DNA of 9,788 bases. It comes from JBGYPP01 sp041838515. GTDB lineage: Bacteria > Bacillota > Clostridia > Lachnospirales > Lachnospiraceae. The stretch covers positions 1-9,788 of the forward strand of contig JBGYPP010000068.1 in assembly GCA_041838515.1 (NCBI GenBank), given 5' to 3'. The position numbers were made by a program, and so were the translations under genes. Of this stretch, positions 1 to 6,748 are shown in pieces. Each line of letters opens with the position of its first letter. Position 1 is the stretch's first letter. The notes under the pieces were generated by a model, which worked only from the letters and a program-made list of their open reading frames with translations, searched no databases and had not been told where the DNA came from.

Positions 1-91
1 ATGGAGTATAACAAGAAATTTTTGATTATAGGAAACCAAAACAATATAACATATAAAGAAATATTTCCGTTGATACAGGAAAACAAGATTT
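1..91 (+). repeat. Left arm of exact 91-bp inverted repeat (partial inverted copy of methyltransferase gene)
   Basis: Bases 1-91 are the exact reverse complement of 550-640, with no mismatch; the match stops at base 92 and may continue past the window edge on the left. Read on the plus strand from base 1 this arm encodes the methyltransferase interior (MEYNKKFLIIGNQ...), and the frame then runs 9 codons into unrelated sequence to a TGA at 118-120. It is therefore a second, inverted, incomplete copy of part of the gene. The 458 bases between the arms are methyltransferase coding sequence. Confidence 0.97.
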
Positions 92-1153
92 TGTTAGAGC
101 GTAATTTTCTTCATCTATGATTGTCAAGGCTTTTTTTCTGGTAATTACCGCATCTTTATCCTTTATCAATCCATGACTCTTTTGCGGGGTATCATCATTA
201 GTTCTAATATCATTGGCATTCACTATTGCAAACTGATCAGGATTATGTTTATCAACATATGTGATAGGGACTGCCATATTCTCAAAATAATCTTTCGGAA
301 TGTCTGCAACTTTATTTACATTGATTGCATCATAATTATCATATTTAGGATAGTCCTCTTCATTCCCATAATAGTTCTTATACAATACCAATTCTTCATG
401 TCTTTTTTTATGGTCTAAATTGGTATACCAACAAATCGTTCCAAAACTACGCCACTTCTGTCCGGATTTGTCTATCCAAAATCTTGTAGCCCTTGGCTCA
501 TAATAATCAGGAACTCTAAAAGCCATATCCCCAAACTTACAACCCAACCAAATCTTGTTTTCCTGTATCAACGGAAATATTTCTTTATATGTTATATTGT
601 TTTGGTTTCCTATAATCAAAAATTTCTTGTTATACTCCATCAGCAGTGCTACATATTCTCTAAAAAGGCTGAATGGCGGATTTGTTACAACAATATCTGC
701 CTGTTTCATATATGCAATACATTCATCTGAACGAAAATCGCCATCTCCTTTTAGCTTTTTTACGCCACACTTTTTTGATTTTAGTAAACTATCAATATCT
801 TCATCGGAAACACCTCTGCCGTTTGCCATTGGAACTTCCGTTATGTCCATGACATAGCCATTTCCAGCAACAACCGGCTCATTCCTATAATCAAATAATG
901 TCATTTGCTGCCCTACAACGGTTGAAGTGCTATAAGAAGTACATATCAATCTTTTTAAACCAAGATAATTAAAATTACGCAGGAAAAACTTGCAAAAATT
1001 ACTTTCAAACGGATCATCACAATTGCATAAAACCGTTTTTCCTTTGAAGTGTTTTTCATAGTGATTTAATTCATTCTGTATATCTTTATACTGAGTATAA
1101 AACTCATCCTGCTTTGCTATACTCGCAGCATTAAGACTCGAATTTTTTGCCAT
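26..1153 (-). CDS. EcoRI-family adenine-specific DNA methyltransferase, C-terminus corrupted
   Basis: This is probably an S-adenosylmethionine-dependent N6-adenine DNA methyltransferase of the EcoRI modification methylase family, which methylates adenine in a short target and protects it from a cognate nuclease. The protein has an early segment VLCNCDDPFESNF (residues 41-53), then the catalytic N6-adenine motif NPPF at 158-161 in the context DIVVTNPPFSLF. The later segments RFWID, GTICWYTN and VPITYVDKHNPDQF resemble what I recall of family members. ATG is at 1151-1153, three bases after the stop of an upstream frame, so translation is probably coupled; no good separate ribosome site is visible. 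Only residues 1-354 look genuine. From base 91 leftward the reading frame runs into the inverted copy of the gene's own interior, so the last 21 residues are antisense translation and the true end is missing. GC content is about 35%, far below the genes to its right. No endonuclease is visible. Family call is from motifs, not a search. Confidence 0.85.
   Translation of the reverse strand: MAKNSSLNAASIAKQDEFYTQYKDIQNELNHYEKHFKGKTVLCNCDDPFESNFCKFFLRNFNYLGLKRLICTSYSTSTVVGQQMTLFDYRNEPVVAGNGYVMDITEVPMANGRGVSDEDIDSLLKSKKCGVKKLKGDGDFRSDECIAYMKQADIVVTNPPFSLFREYVALLMEYNKKFLIIGNQNNITYKEIFPLIQENKIWLGCKFGDMAFRVPDYYEPRATRFWIDKSGQKWRSFGTICWYTNLDHKKRHEELVLYKNYYGNEEDYPKYDNYDAINVNKVADIPKDYFENMAVPITYVDKHNPDQFAIVNANDIRTNDDTPQKSHGLIKDKDAVITRKKALTIIDEENYALTKSCFPVSTEIFLYMLYCFGFL
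550..640 (-). repeat. Right arm of exact 91-bp inverted repeat (inside the methyltransferase gene)
   Basis: This arm is the in-place copy: it encodes about 30 residues of the methyltransferase just after the catalytic NPPF region (MEYNKKF through QENKI). Its reverse complement occupies 1-91 exactly. Because this arm is continuous with the rest of the gene on both sides while the other arm is not, I take this one as original and the one at 1-91 as the derived copy. Confidence 0.97.
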
Positions 1154-1156
1154 TCC

Positions 1157-1237
1157 TTATGCACCATCCCCTTCAAATTCCAAAATGCCGTCAAATCTGC
1201 CATCCAGAGCTTTATAAAGCTTAGCAAAAATTTCTCC
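1157..1237 (-). pseudogene. 3' tail of an unidentified gene upstream of the methyltransferase, 5' part missing
   Basis: The minus-strand frame ending in TAA at 1157-1159 is open back to 1237, giving 26 codons that end ...FDGILEFEGDGA. It is then interrupted by TAG at 1238-1240, at the place where base composition changes. It sits three bases upstream of the methyltransferase ATG and has the same AT-rich character, which is the usual arrangement for two co-translated genes of one operon. I read it as the last codons of the preceding gene, whose body was replaced by unrelated sequence. The product cannot be named from 26 residues. In this position a restriction, helicase or second modification subunit would be plausible, but nothing in the sequence shows it. 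It could also be a chance open stretch. Confidence 0.5.
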
Positions 1238-1394
1238 CTAGAATACTTAATGATATGCCGAATTCCCATCCCCTCTGTAACTGTCCTTTTTCCGGCACAA
1301 AATATGCCATATCTTCAGAAAACAGCCGGGGCCCAGGCACAGCTTCTTAGAAATAGACTGGGCCTGCATCCTATTCCACCGAGCATATGCCCGC
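1238..1394. other. Composition boundary and spacer between the methyltransferase side and gatB
   Basis: This 157-base stretch holds no convincing complete gene. Composition changes across it: about 42% GC at 1261-1320, 57% at 1321-1380, then GC-rich gatB. On the minus strand a short frame starts at ATG 1308-1310 (MAYFVPEKGQLQ...) and stays open through 1241, then passes into the AT-rich side and stops at 1221-1223. It could be the first 23 or so codons of the gene that once followed gatB, cut off at the join, but its ribosome site is weak. Overlapping frames in 1247-1450 are shadows of gatB and spacer. Confidence 0.5.
1330..1364 (-). terminator. Weak candidate hairpin downstream of gatB
   Basis: GGCCCAG at 1330-1336 and CTGGGCC at 1358-1364 form a 7-bp perfect stem with a 21-base loop, 30 bases past the gatB stop in the direction of transcription. 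The run of T that follows is short (TGTTTT) and begins several bases after the stem, and the loop is long, so it falls short of a standard intrinsic terminator. It may still mark the end of the operon, or be chance in GC-rich sequence. Confidence 0.25.
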
Positions 1395-2801
1395 CTAAAG
1401 CCCCCGCTCCGCCAGATACGCCTCCAAGGCCCTGCCCAGGGCTCTGGCATCCGCCCTACCGCCCAGGGTTCTCAGCGCCTGGCCCAACAAAAAGCCCCGG
1501 GCCTTGTCCTTGCCCTTTCGTATATCCTCCAGAGCCTGGGGATGGCCGGCCACAGCCGCCTCTATGGCTCCCTGCCACTGCTGCCCATCCCGCACGTTCT
1601 CCAACCCCAGAACGGATACAGCCTCCTCCACATCCAGATCCGGCTGCTTGGCCAGCATGGCCAAAAGCCCGGCGCCTCCCTCTCTGGTGATACGGCCCTG
1701 CGCCTCCAGGCCGCAGACTTTGGCCAGCCCCTGGCCCTGCCAGACCCCCAAATCTCCCAGCGCCAGACACTCCCGCAGCAACCAGGAGGCCAGGGTGGCT
1801 GACTCTGCGCCCTCCCGCCTGCCCCTCTCCCATATGCCAAAGAGCCGGGGATGCTGGCATATCTGCTCCGCCTGGGCCTCTGTCAGCCCCTCCCGCCGGA
1901 CCAAATCCGCCTGCAAATCCCAGGGCAGCCGAAGCTCCATCCCGGACAATGCCTCCAGCCTGTGTCCTATATCCAACACCGGCGCATCCGGCTCCGGAGC
2001 ATATCCATATTCCTCAGCCCCCTCCTTGCGCCGCAGCAGCACCGTCCGCCTCTGCCTCTCCTCCCAGCCCCGGGTTTGGGCATACAGGGCCTCCCCCTGC
2101 TCCAGGGCCATCTCCAGACGGCCTATCTCATATTCCACAGCCGCCTCTATGGCCGAAAAGGAGTTCAGATTTTTCAACTCTATGCGGGGCGTGGCCGGCC
2201 GCCCGTCCCCATGGGCCAGGGAGAGATTGACATCCATACGAAGAGATCCCTCTTCCATACGCCCGTCACATATGCCCAGAAACAATACCAGAGCCCGCAG
2301 GCGGCGGCCAAACTGCGCCGCCTCCCGCCCGCTGTGCAGCCCGGGCGCGCTGACCAACTCCACAAGGGCCTGGCCGCTGCGGTTAAAGTCCAGCTCCATG
2401 CCCTCCGGCCTGTGCTTGGTCTTGGCCGCATCCTCCTCCAAATGCGCCTCCAATATCTCTATGCTCCCATTTTCCAGGGGCAAAAAGCCGCCCTCCAAGA
2501 TAGGGCGGCTCCTCTGGGTGATCTGATACCCCTTGGGCAAATCCGGGGAGGTGTAAAATTTTCTGTCAAAGCTTAATTCGGTCTGAATGTTAGACCCCAA
2601 CGCCATGCCCAGGCGTATGGCATGGTCTATGGCCTGGGGATTGGCCCGTAAGAGCCCCCGCTCCCTGCCCAGGCAGATGCCGCAGGTATGGCTGTTAGCC
2701 GGAGCGCCAAAGGCAGCAGAGCAGCCACAGAAGAGCTTGTTCTCCAGCTGCAGCTGTATATGCGCCTCTACGCCCAATACAGGAATATACCCTCTATCCA
2801 C
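1395..2801 (-). CDS. gatB: Aspartyl/glutamyl-tRNA amidotransferase subunit B (divergent GatB)
   Basis: GatB of the GatCAB complex binds mischarged Glu-tRNA(Gln) or Asp-tRNA(Asn), phosphorylates the acyl group and converts it to the amide with ammonia from GatA. Motifs from the GTG start (468 residues, normal length): GVEAHIQL (10-17), Cys-X-Cys 25-27 and Cys-X2-Cys 40-43 matching the GatB zinc-site pattern, FDRKFYTSPDLPKGYQ (78-93), HLEEDAAK (120-127), FNRSGQALVELV (139-150), then MEEGSLRMDVN, ELKNLNSF and PEPDAPVLDI. The last 140 or so residues are the YqeY-like tail. Glu12, His14, Glu122/123 and Glu148 line up with the Mg-site residues I recall from the Staphylococcus enzyme, so activity is likely. 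The GTG at 2799-2801 is chosen because AGGAGG lies six bases before it; the upstream ATG at 2867 lies inside the aminopeptidase gene. Oddities: the usual CLGLPGALPxxN segment reads CLGRERGLLRAN, and gatC and gatA are not adjacent. It could be a second GatB paralogue. Confidence 0.9.
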   Translation of the reverse strand: MDRGYIPVLGVEAHIQLQLENKLFCGCSAAFGAPANSHTCGICLGRERGLLRANPQAIDHAIRLGMALGSNIQTELSFDRKFYTSPDLPKGYQITQRSRPILEGGFLPLENGSIEILEAHLEEDAAKTKHRPEGMELDFNRSGQALVELVSAPGLHSGREAAQFGRRLRALVLFLGICDGRMEEGSLRMDVNLSLAHGDGRPATPRIELKNLNSFSAIEAAVEYEIGRLEMALEQGEALYAQTRGWEERQRRTVLLRRKEGAEEYGYAPEPDAPVLDIGHRLEALSGMELRLPWDLQADLVRREGLTEAQAEQICQHPRLFGIWERGRREGAESATLASWLLRECLALGDLGVWQGQGLAKVCGLEAQGRITREGGAGLLAMLAKQPDLDVEEAVSVLGLENVRDGQQWQGAIEAAVAGHPQALEDIRKGKDKARGFLLGQALRTLGGRADARALGRALEAYLAERGL

Positions 2802-2807
2802 GCCAGC

Positions 2808-2813
2808 CCTCCT
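2808..2813 (-). promoter_or_regulatory. Ribosome binding site that fixes the gatB GTG start
   Basis: AGGAGG on the minus strand, six bases before GTG 2799-2801. It overlaps the aminopeptidase stop codon (TAG, 2812-2814), so the two genes are probably translationally coupled. It is the only consensus site near the gatB start. Confidence 0.85.
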
Positions 2814-4098
2814 AAATTCGGCAACTATGCCAAAAATATTCCAAAAAGCGCCCCATGGACTCCACATCCCGCCGGTGCAGCAGTTCCACCGCCGAATGCA
2901 TGGCCAGCTGGGGAAGGCCTATATCCGCGCCCTCCATAGAGAGATGCCCCAGGAGCAGATTGCCCAGCGTACTGCCCCCGGCCTGGTCGGAGCGGTTAAA
3001 AAACACCTGGAAATCCACTCCGGCCTCCTGGGCCAGCCACCGCACCTTGGCTCCTGCCGCGCCATCGGTGATATACTTGCGGGCAGCGCTGTATTTTAGC
3101 ACCGGCCCCCCGCCCATCAAGGCCCTGTTGGTAGGATCCATTTTCTCCGGCCTGGCCGGATGCAAGGCATGGGCATTGTCGGCGGAGAGAAAGAAGCTCT
3201 TCTCCATCAGCTGCCGCCATCTCCCCCGGCTCCAGCCCAGGGACTGGCGTATACGCCCCAGCACATCCTGGGCAAAGGCAGAATCCGCCCCCTGGGGGGA
3301 GGCAGAACCCACCTCTTCATGGTCAAAAAGCCAGAAAATGGGCAAAATCTGGGTAAAATCCTCCCTTTCCCTGGCGGCCAGCAGGCTCTTGGCCCCCAGA
3401 TATCCGCAGGAGAGGTCGTCCAGCCGGGGGGAGAGAAGGTACTCCTCCTCCAATCCACAGCACCTGCCCTGCTCCCGCACATAGAGAAAGAGATCATAGG
3501 CCAGCACATCCTCCGGCGCCACTGCCAGCTCCATGGCCAAGAAATTCCGCAGATCCCCCTTTCCCTGGCCTGCCAGGGGCAGCATATCCACCTGGGGATT
3601 ATACGCCGCCCCCTTATTGACCTCCCGGTTCAGGTGTATGGCCAGACTGGGTATGACCATCCAATCCCTGTCCACATTGACCAGGCGGGAGCGCAGTTCA
3701 CCCTCGCTGACATAATACACCTGCCCGGCCAGGGAGAGGGGCCGGTCCAGCCAAGAAGCATATATGGCTCCGCCATAGGGTTCTGTATTGAGCATCCAAT
3801 GGCCGTGGACATCCATGTCCGGATTTTCTTTGATCTTGAAAGCCGGACTGTCGCCATGGGCGGCCACCATGCGAATGGCCCGGGGTTCCTCCTTGGGCAG
3901 GACAAAGGCGCAGACCGCCGCCCCCCGGCGAAGCAGCACATAGGCTCCACCCGGCTGCAAATCCCATTCCTCATCCTCCCGCAGCAGTGTAAATCCCGCC
4001 TCGGCAAACATGACCCGCATATTTTCGGCTGCATAGTAAATACAAGGGCTTTGCTGGATAAATTCCAATAAGCCCGGGGTATACTCTTTCTCCGGCAT
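2812..4098 (-). CDS. apeB: M18 family aminopeptidase (aspartyl aminopeptidase-like)
   Basis: A cytoplasmic di-zinc metallopeptidase that removes N-terminal residues (often acidic or hydrophobic) from peptides. From the ATG at 4096-4098 it is 428 residues, the usual M18 length. The metal and catalytic residues expected for M18 are visible in order: His81 in AAHGDSP, Asp227 in SPRLDDLS, Glu261/Glu262 in DHEEVGS, Asp307 in SADNAHA, and His401 in AMHSAVEL. The glycine-rich DQAGGSTLGN segment near 371-380 is also typical. There is no signal peptide. The start is placed at MPEKEY because AGGAG/AAAGGGA lies just upstream, 17 bases after the lysozyme stop; a longer frame to 4194 would run back into the lysozyme gene. 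It precedes gatB by 10 bases. No functional link to GatB is known to me, so shared transcription is probably all the pairing means. Bacterial M18 enzymes are named inconsistently (apeA/apeB), so the symbol is less sure than the family. Confidence 0.93.
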   Translation of the reverse strand: MPEKEYTPGLLEFIQQSPCIYYAAENMRVMFAEAGFTLLREDEEWDLQPGGAYVLLRRGAAVCAFVLPKEEPRAIRMVAAHGDSPAFKIKENPDMDVHGHWMLNTEPYGGAIYASWLDRPLSLAGQVYYVSEGELRSRLVNVDRDWMVIPSLAIHLNREVNKGAAYNPQVDMLPLAGQGKGDLRNFLAMELAVAPEDVLAYDLFLYVREQGRCCGLEEEYLLSPRLDDLSCGYLGAKSLLAAREREDFTQILPIFWLFDHEEVGSASPQGADSAFAQDVLGRIRQSLGWSRGRWRQLMEKSFFLSADNAHALHPARPEKMDPTNRALMGGGPVLKYSAARKYITDGAAGAKVRWLAQEAGVDFQVFFNRSDQAGGSTLGNLLLGHLSMEGADIGLPQLAMHSAVELLHRRDVESMGRFLEYFWHSCRI

Positions 4099-4115
4099 AA
4101 CCGTCCCTTTCTCCT

Positions 4116-5177
4116 CTACCAAGGCGCAAAGGCCATATTCATATCCACAGGGCCGTCTATCCCCTGTACCCTGCCGCTTTCCGAATACTGCCACACCCTA
4201 TAGGCATAGGGATAATACAAATTCGGATTGTAATAGGCAAACCAGCTCCCATAAGCAGACAGCATGGTCAGATCCAGATGCAGGGCTGCCATCTCCAAAT
4301 TCAAATAGACCATGGCCTTGTACCCGGCATTCTCCACCGTCTGGCAAAACTGCAGCGCCAGGCGGCTGCGGCTCTCCCTGTCCAGCTGGTTCATGCGGCC
4401 TGTCTTGTCCGCCACCATCTCCACATCATAGACTATGGGCAGGGCAAGGGGATAGCCCTCGGCCAGATCCAGAGTCAAAGCGGCCTCCTCCTGCAATTCC
4501 GCCTCGTTTACCGCCTGGCTGAACACATAGATGCCCACCTTGATGCCCTGGGCCAGGGCCCCCTCCATATTCTGGCGGTACTTCTCGTCCTCCACCAATT
4601 TGCCGCTGCCATATCCCCGGTAGGCCGCGCGTATAAAGGCAAATTCCACGCCGTCCTGCGCCACCTTTGCCCAATCTATATCCCCCTGATGGGAGGACAC
4701 GTCTATGCCCTTCTGGGATACAGGTGTTTCGGCAGACTCCCCATAGGACAGTTCTCCGGTTTCACTCTGCCGGAGCCAGTCCTCACGATAGTCATTTTTG
4801 GGCAGATCCGCCAGTATATCCACGAAATGGTACCGGCCCTGGGAGATCAGCACCAGCTGTTCCGGATACAGATCCCGCAGCACGGTCACAGCAGCCTCGC
4901 CACCCTCCAGGCGGCTGCGCATATCCGCCAGCCAGGCCTCCCTCTCCAGAGCCACGGCCTCCTCCACTGCAGCCGCCACCTCCAGGGCAGGATCCCTGTC
5001 TCCGCCGGATACAGGCTCCCAGGGGGCCACGGTTTCCTCTATGGCCGCAGACTCCTCCCTCAGGAACGGCCTGCCTCCCCGCAACAGCCCGACAGCCTGC
5101 CAGGCCAGATACAGGATCAGGCCGGTTCCGGCCAAAAACAAGAGCCTGCCCAGCCACATTTTATGCCTTTTTTTCAT
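4116..5177 (-). CDS. Membrane-anchored GH25 muramidase (lysozyme)
   Basis: A predicted N-acetylmuramidase that cleaves the MurNAc-GlcNAc bond of peptidoglycan outside the membrane. From the ATG at 5175-5177 (353 residues) it begins with a basic MKKRHK stretch and a hydrophobic segment at about 8-32, read as an uncleaved anchor or signal. Next come a charged stretch of alanine and glutamate (40-100) and a small module, YPEQLVLISQGRYHFVDI (104-121), of a kind I recall in front of clostridial GH25 domains. The GH25 domain starts at 156: GIDVSSHQGDIDW with Asp159, the YDVEM pair Asp251/Glu253, and the terminal PVDMNMAF aspartate at 345. These are the expected catalytic acids. The ATG follows the TPR protein stop by 10 bases; the upstream frame to 5246 lies inside that gene. 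The ribosome site is modest (AGATGGGG, close to the start). Its place after a membrane-spanning TPR protein suggests a shared role in wall remodelling, which is inference. Confidence 0.92.
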   Translation of the reverse strand: MKKRHKMWLGRLLFLAGTGLILYLAWQAVGLLRGGRPFLREESAAIEETVAPWEPVSGGDRDPALEVAAAVEEAVALEREAWLADMRSRLEGGEAAVTVLRDLYPEQLVLISQGRYHFVDILADLPKNDYREDWLRQSETGELSYGESAETPVSQKGIDVSSHQGDIDWAKVAQDGVEFAFIRAAYRGYGSGKLVEDEKYRQNMEGALAQGIKVGIYVFSQAVNEAELQEEAALTLDLAEGYPLALPIVYDVEMVADKTGRMNQLDRESRSRLALQFCQTVENAGYKAMVYLNLEMAALHLDLTMLSAYGSWFAYYNPNLYYPYAYRVWQYSESGRVQGIDGPVDMNMAFAPW

Positions 5178-5187
5178 ATCCCCATCT

Positions 5188-6582
5188 CTATTCCCCGCTG
5201 TCCGCCAGCGCCTCCTCTGCGGCCTGGGCCCACTGGCTGCCGGCAAATTTTTCCACTATGGAAGCGTACAGCGCCTTGGCCGCCTCCCCATCCCCATTTT
5301 TGGCATAAGCCTGGGCCAGCGCCAGCTGCAATTCCCCATCATCAGGCGCATAGAATACAGCCCTGGCCAGATCCGACACCGCCTTGGCGTAATCCCCCTG
5401 TTCCAGCGCTTCCAAACCGGACTCCCCGGCCGCCGTTCCCAACTCCTGGGCCACTTCATCAAACAATTGTTGGTATATGGCCGCCGCGCCTGCCGGCAGG
5501 CCCTCGGCCGACCCCAGGCTCTCCAACACCAGCCCCAGCGCCTGCTTGTCGCCCTCTGCGGCATAAGCCGCCTGGGCGGCCATCAGCGCATCCGTCTTGG
5601 AAAGCAAGCCTCCATCCCCGGCATAGGCATCCAACTGGGCCTGCAAATCCGCCATCTGCGCATCCTTCGCCGCCAGCTGTGCCTCCAGCTCCCCTATCCG
5701 GGAGGTCTTGGCATCCAATTGGTTGCCTATCTCCACCACCCTCTCCGCCGCCTTGGCATTGGCATCGGACACAAAGGCGGGCAAAACCAGAAAATACATC
5801 ACGGCCATGCCCAAGGCCAGGCCTATAAAGATATTCACCAGGGATACCAGATGGCTGATCCTCGGATGCATGCCATGGGCGGGCTGGATAATCAGCTCAT
5901 TGTCCGCCACATAACGCCTCTGCTCCTCCTTGCCCTTGGATTTGCCCCTGGACTTTTTGTCCCGGGCGGCCAATTGCTCCTCTATCCGCTTTTTGTAATC
6001 ATTGGCCAGCGCATTGCCCCTATCCACAGCCCTGGCCTTATCCACATGCCGCGCCGCCTTATCCCATTCCCCCTTAGCCATATACATCAGCGCTATCAAC
6101 AGCCTGGCCCGGACAAAGGAGGGGTTGATGCTTATCACCCGCTTTATCTGGATAAAGGCCAAATCCAAGGAGTCCTGCTGGCAATAGGCCAGGGCCCGGT
6201 TATAATTTTGCAGTGTGGAGGACAACTGATCCAGCCAATCCGCATCCTTTTGCAGACGGCGTAGGTATCTCCCCGCCTCCTTATCTCCCTCGTGGAGATT
6301 CTGATTGATAATCCACTCGCTGAGGGCTGCTACCACCTCCCCCATCTCGAAATAGACCAGCCCCAGCAGATTTCTGGCCTCCTTATGCCCCTTGTTGCAG
6401 CGTATGGAGGAACGCAAAAAAACCACGGCGCCGGAGAGATTGCGCGCCTTGGCCGCCTCCAGGCCCTTATTGTAATAATAATCCGCCCGGGCCATTATGC
6501 CCTTATATATATCCACCCGGGCATGGCAGGCCGGACAAGTCCTGCCTGCGCCCAGCTTCTGTCCGCATCGATAGCAAAACAT
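5188..6582 (-). CDS. Zinc-ribbon, TPR, single-pass membrane protein of unknown function
   Basis: The 464-residue product has four visible parts. Residues 3-19 form a zinc ribbon (Cys3-X2-Cys6 and Cys16-X2-Cys19). Residues 34-200 are TPR-like helices: DYYYNKGLEAAKARNLSGAV, ARNLLGLVYFEMGEVVAALS and ARLLIALMYMAKGEWDKAAR each match the TPR spacing. A lysine-rich linker (200-225) leads to a hydrophobic segment at 246-270, read as one membrane pass. Then a coiled coil (about 273-320, KTSRIGELEAQLAAKDAQM) leads to a second TPR region (about 375-464). The positive linker before the membrane pass suggests the N-terminal half is cytoplasmic and the coiled coil and last TPRs are outside. Proteins of this layout occur in Lachnospiraceae and relatives, annotated only as TPR proteins; that is from memory. 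A cytoplasm-to-envelope scaffold is a reasonable guess given the GH25 gene 10 bases downstream. The start is at 6580-6582, with a weak ribosome site (AGAGAG). Confidence 0.85.
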   Translation of the reverse strand: MFCYRCGQKLGAGRTCPACHARVDIYKGIMARADYYYNKGLEAAKARNLSGAVVFLRSSIRCNKGHKEARNLLGLVYFEMGEVVAALSEWIINQNLHEGDKEAGRYLRRLQKDADWLDQLSSTLQNYNRALAYCQQDSLDLAFIQIKRVISINPSFVRARLLIALMYMAKGEWDKAARHVDKARAVDRGNALANDYKKRIEEQLAARDKKSRGKSKGKEEQRRYVADNELIIQPAHGMHPRISHLVSLVNIFIGLALGMAVMYFLVLPAFVSDANAKAAERVVEIGNQLDAKTSRIGELEAQLAAKDAQMADLQAQLDAYAGDGGLLSKTDALMAAQAAYAAEGDKQALGLVLESLGSAEGLPAGAAAIYQQLFDEVAQELGTAAGESGLEALEQGDYAKAVSDLARAVFYAPDDGELQLALAQAYAKNGDGEAAKALYASIVEKFAGSQWAQAAEEALADSGE

Positions 6583-6589
6583 ATGTTCT

Positions 6590-6748
6590 TTATCTCTCTG
6601 GATGGCTAGGGTTTCCTTGCTCCATCATCTGCATCAATTGCACCATCACATCGGCCATATCCCGTATATCCTGCTTGTATAGGGCCTCTTCCATCTCCCC
6701 CAGCTCCAGGCAGGGTTGAAATTTTTTCAATTCTTCTTCAAAATCCAT
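6590..6748 (-). CDS. Small acidic protein, 52 residues, unknown function
   Basis: A short gene that overlaps the folC stop and ends 7 bases before the TPR protein start. The ATG at 6746-6748 is chosen because AGGAGG (6755-6760) lies six bases upstream; the ATG at 6752-6754 touches the ribosome site and is too close, and the longer frame to 6865 is folC shadow. The product begins MDFEEELKKFQPCLELGEME and continues through KQDIRDMADVMVQLMQMMEQ. It is strongly helical in character, acidic at the N-terminal end and rich in methionine near the C-terminal end, with no signal peptide, membrane segment or recognisable domain. The perfect ribosome site and tight coupling on both sides argue that it is a translated gene. 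I do not recognise a characterised family. A small helical partner of a neighbouring protein is a guess only. Confidence 0.75.
   Translation of the reverse strand: MDFEEELKKFQPCLELGEMEEALYKQDIRDMADVMVQLMQMMEQGNPSHPER

Noticed and set aside
92..549. Invertible (phase-variable) segment between the inverted repeat arms
   Set aside because: No recombinase is present, one arm lies at the window edge, and inversion would only scramble the gene's own 3' end; a fold-back artefact explains it more simply.
173..857. Hydrophobic plus-strand frames in the AT-rich part (173-418, 555-857)
   Set aside because: They look membrane-like only because the complement of AT-rich coding DNA yields Ile, Phe and Leu codons; the methyltransferase lies opposite.
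1208..1221. Perfect 14-bp palindrome AGCTTTATAAAGCT near the composition boundary
   Set aside because: It lies inside the coding tail (residues LYKAL), has no partner copy in the window, and such palindromes arise by chance in AT-rich DNA; too little to call an attachment or binding site.
1504..2576. Plus-strand open frames opposite gatB
   Set aside because: Serine, proline and arginine-rich shadow translations with no recognisable motif; the minus strand carries clear GatB signatures over the same bases.
4278..6264. Long plus-strand open frames (for example 4278-5828 and 4798-6264)
   Set aside because: They lie opposite the GH25 and TPR genes, are full of proline, glutamine and histidine repeats expected from the complement of GC-rich coding DNA, and show no domain.
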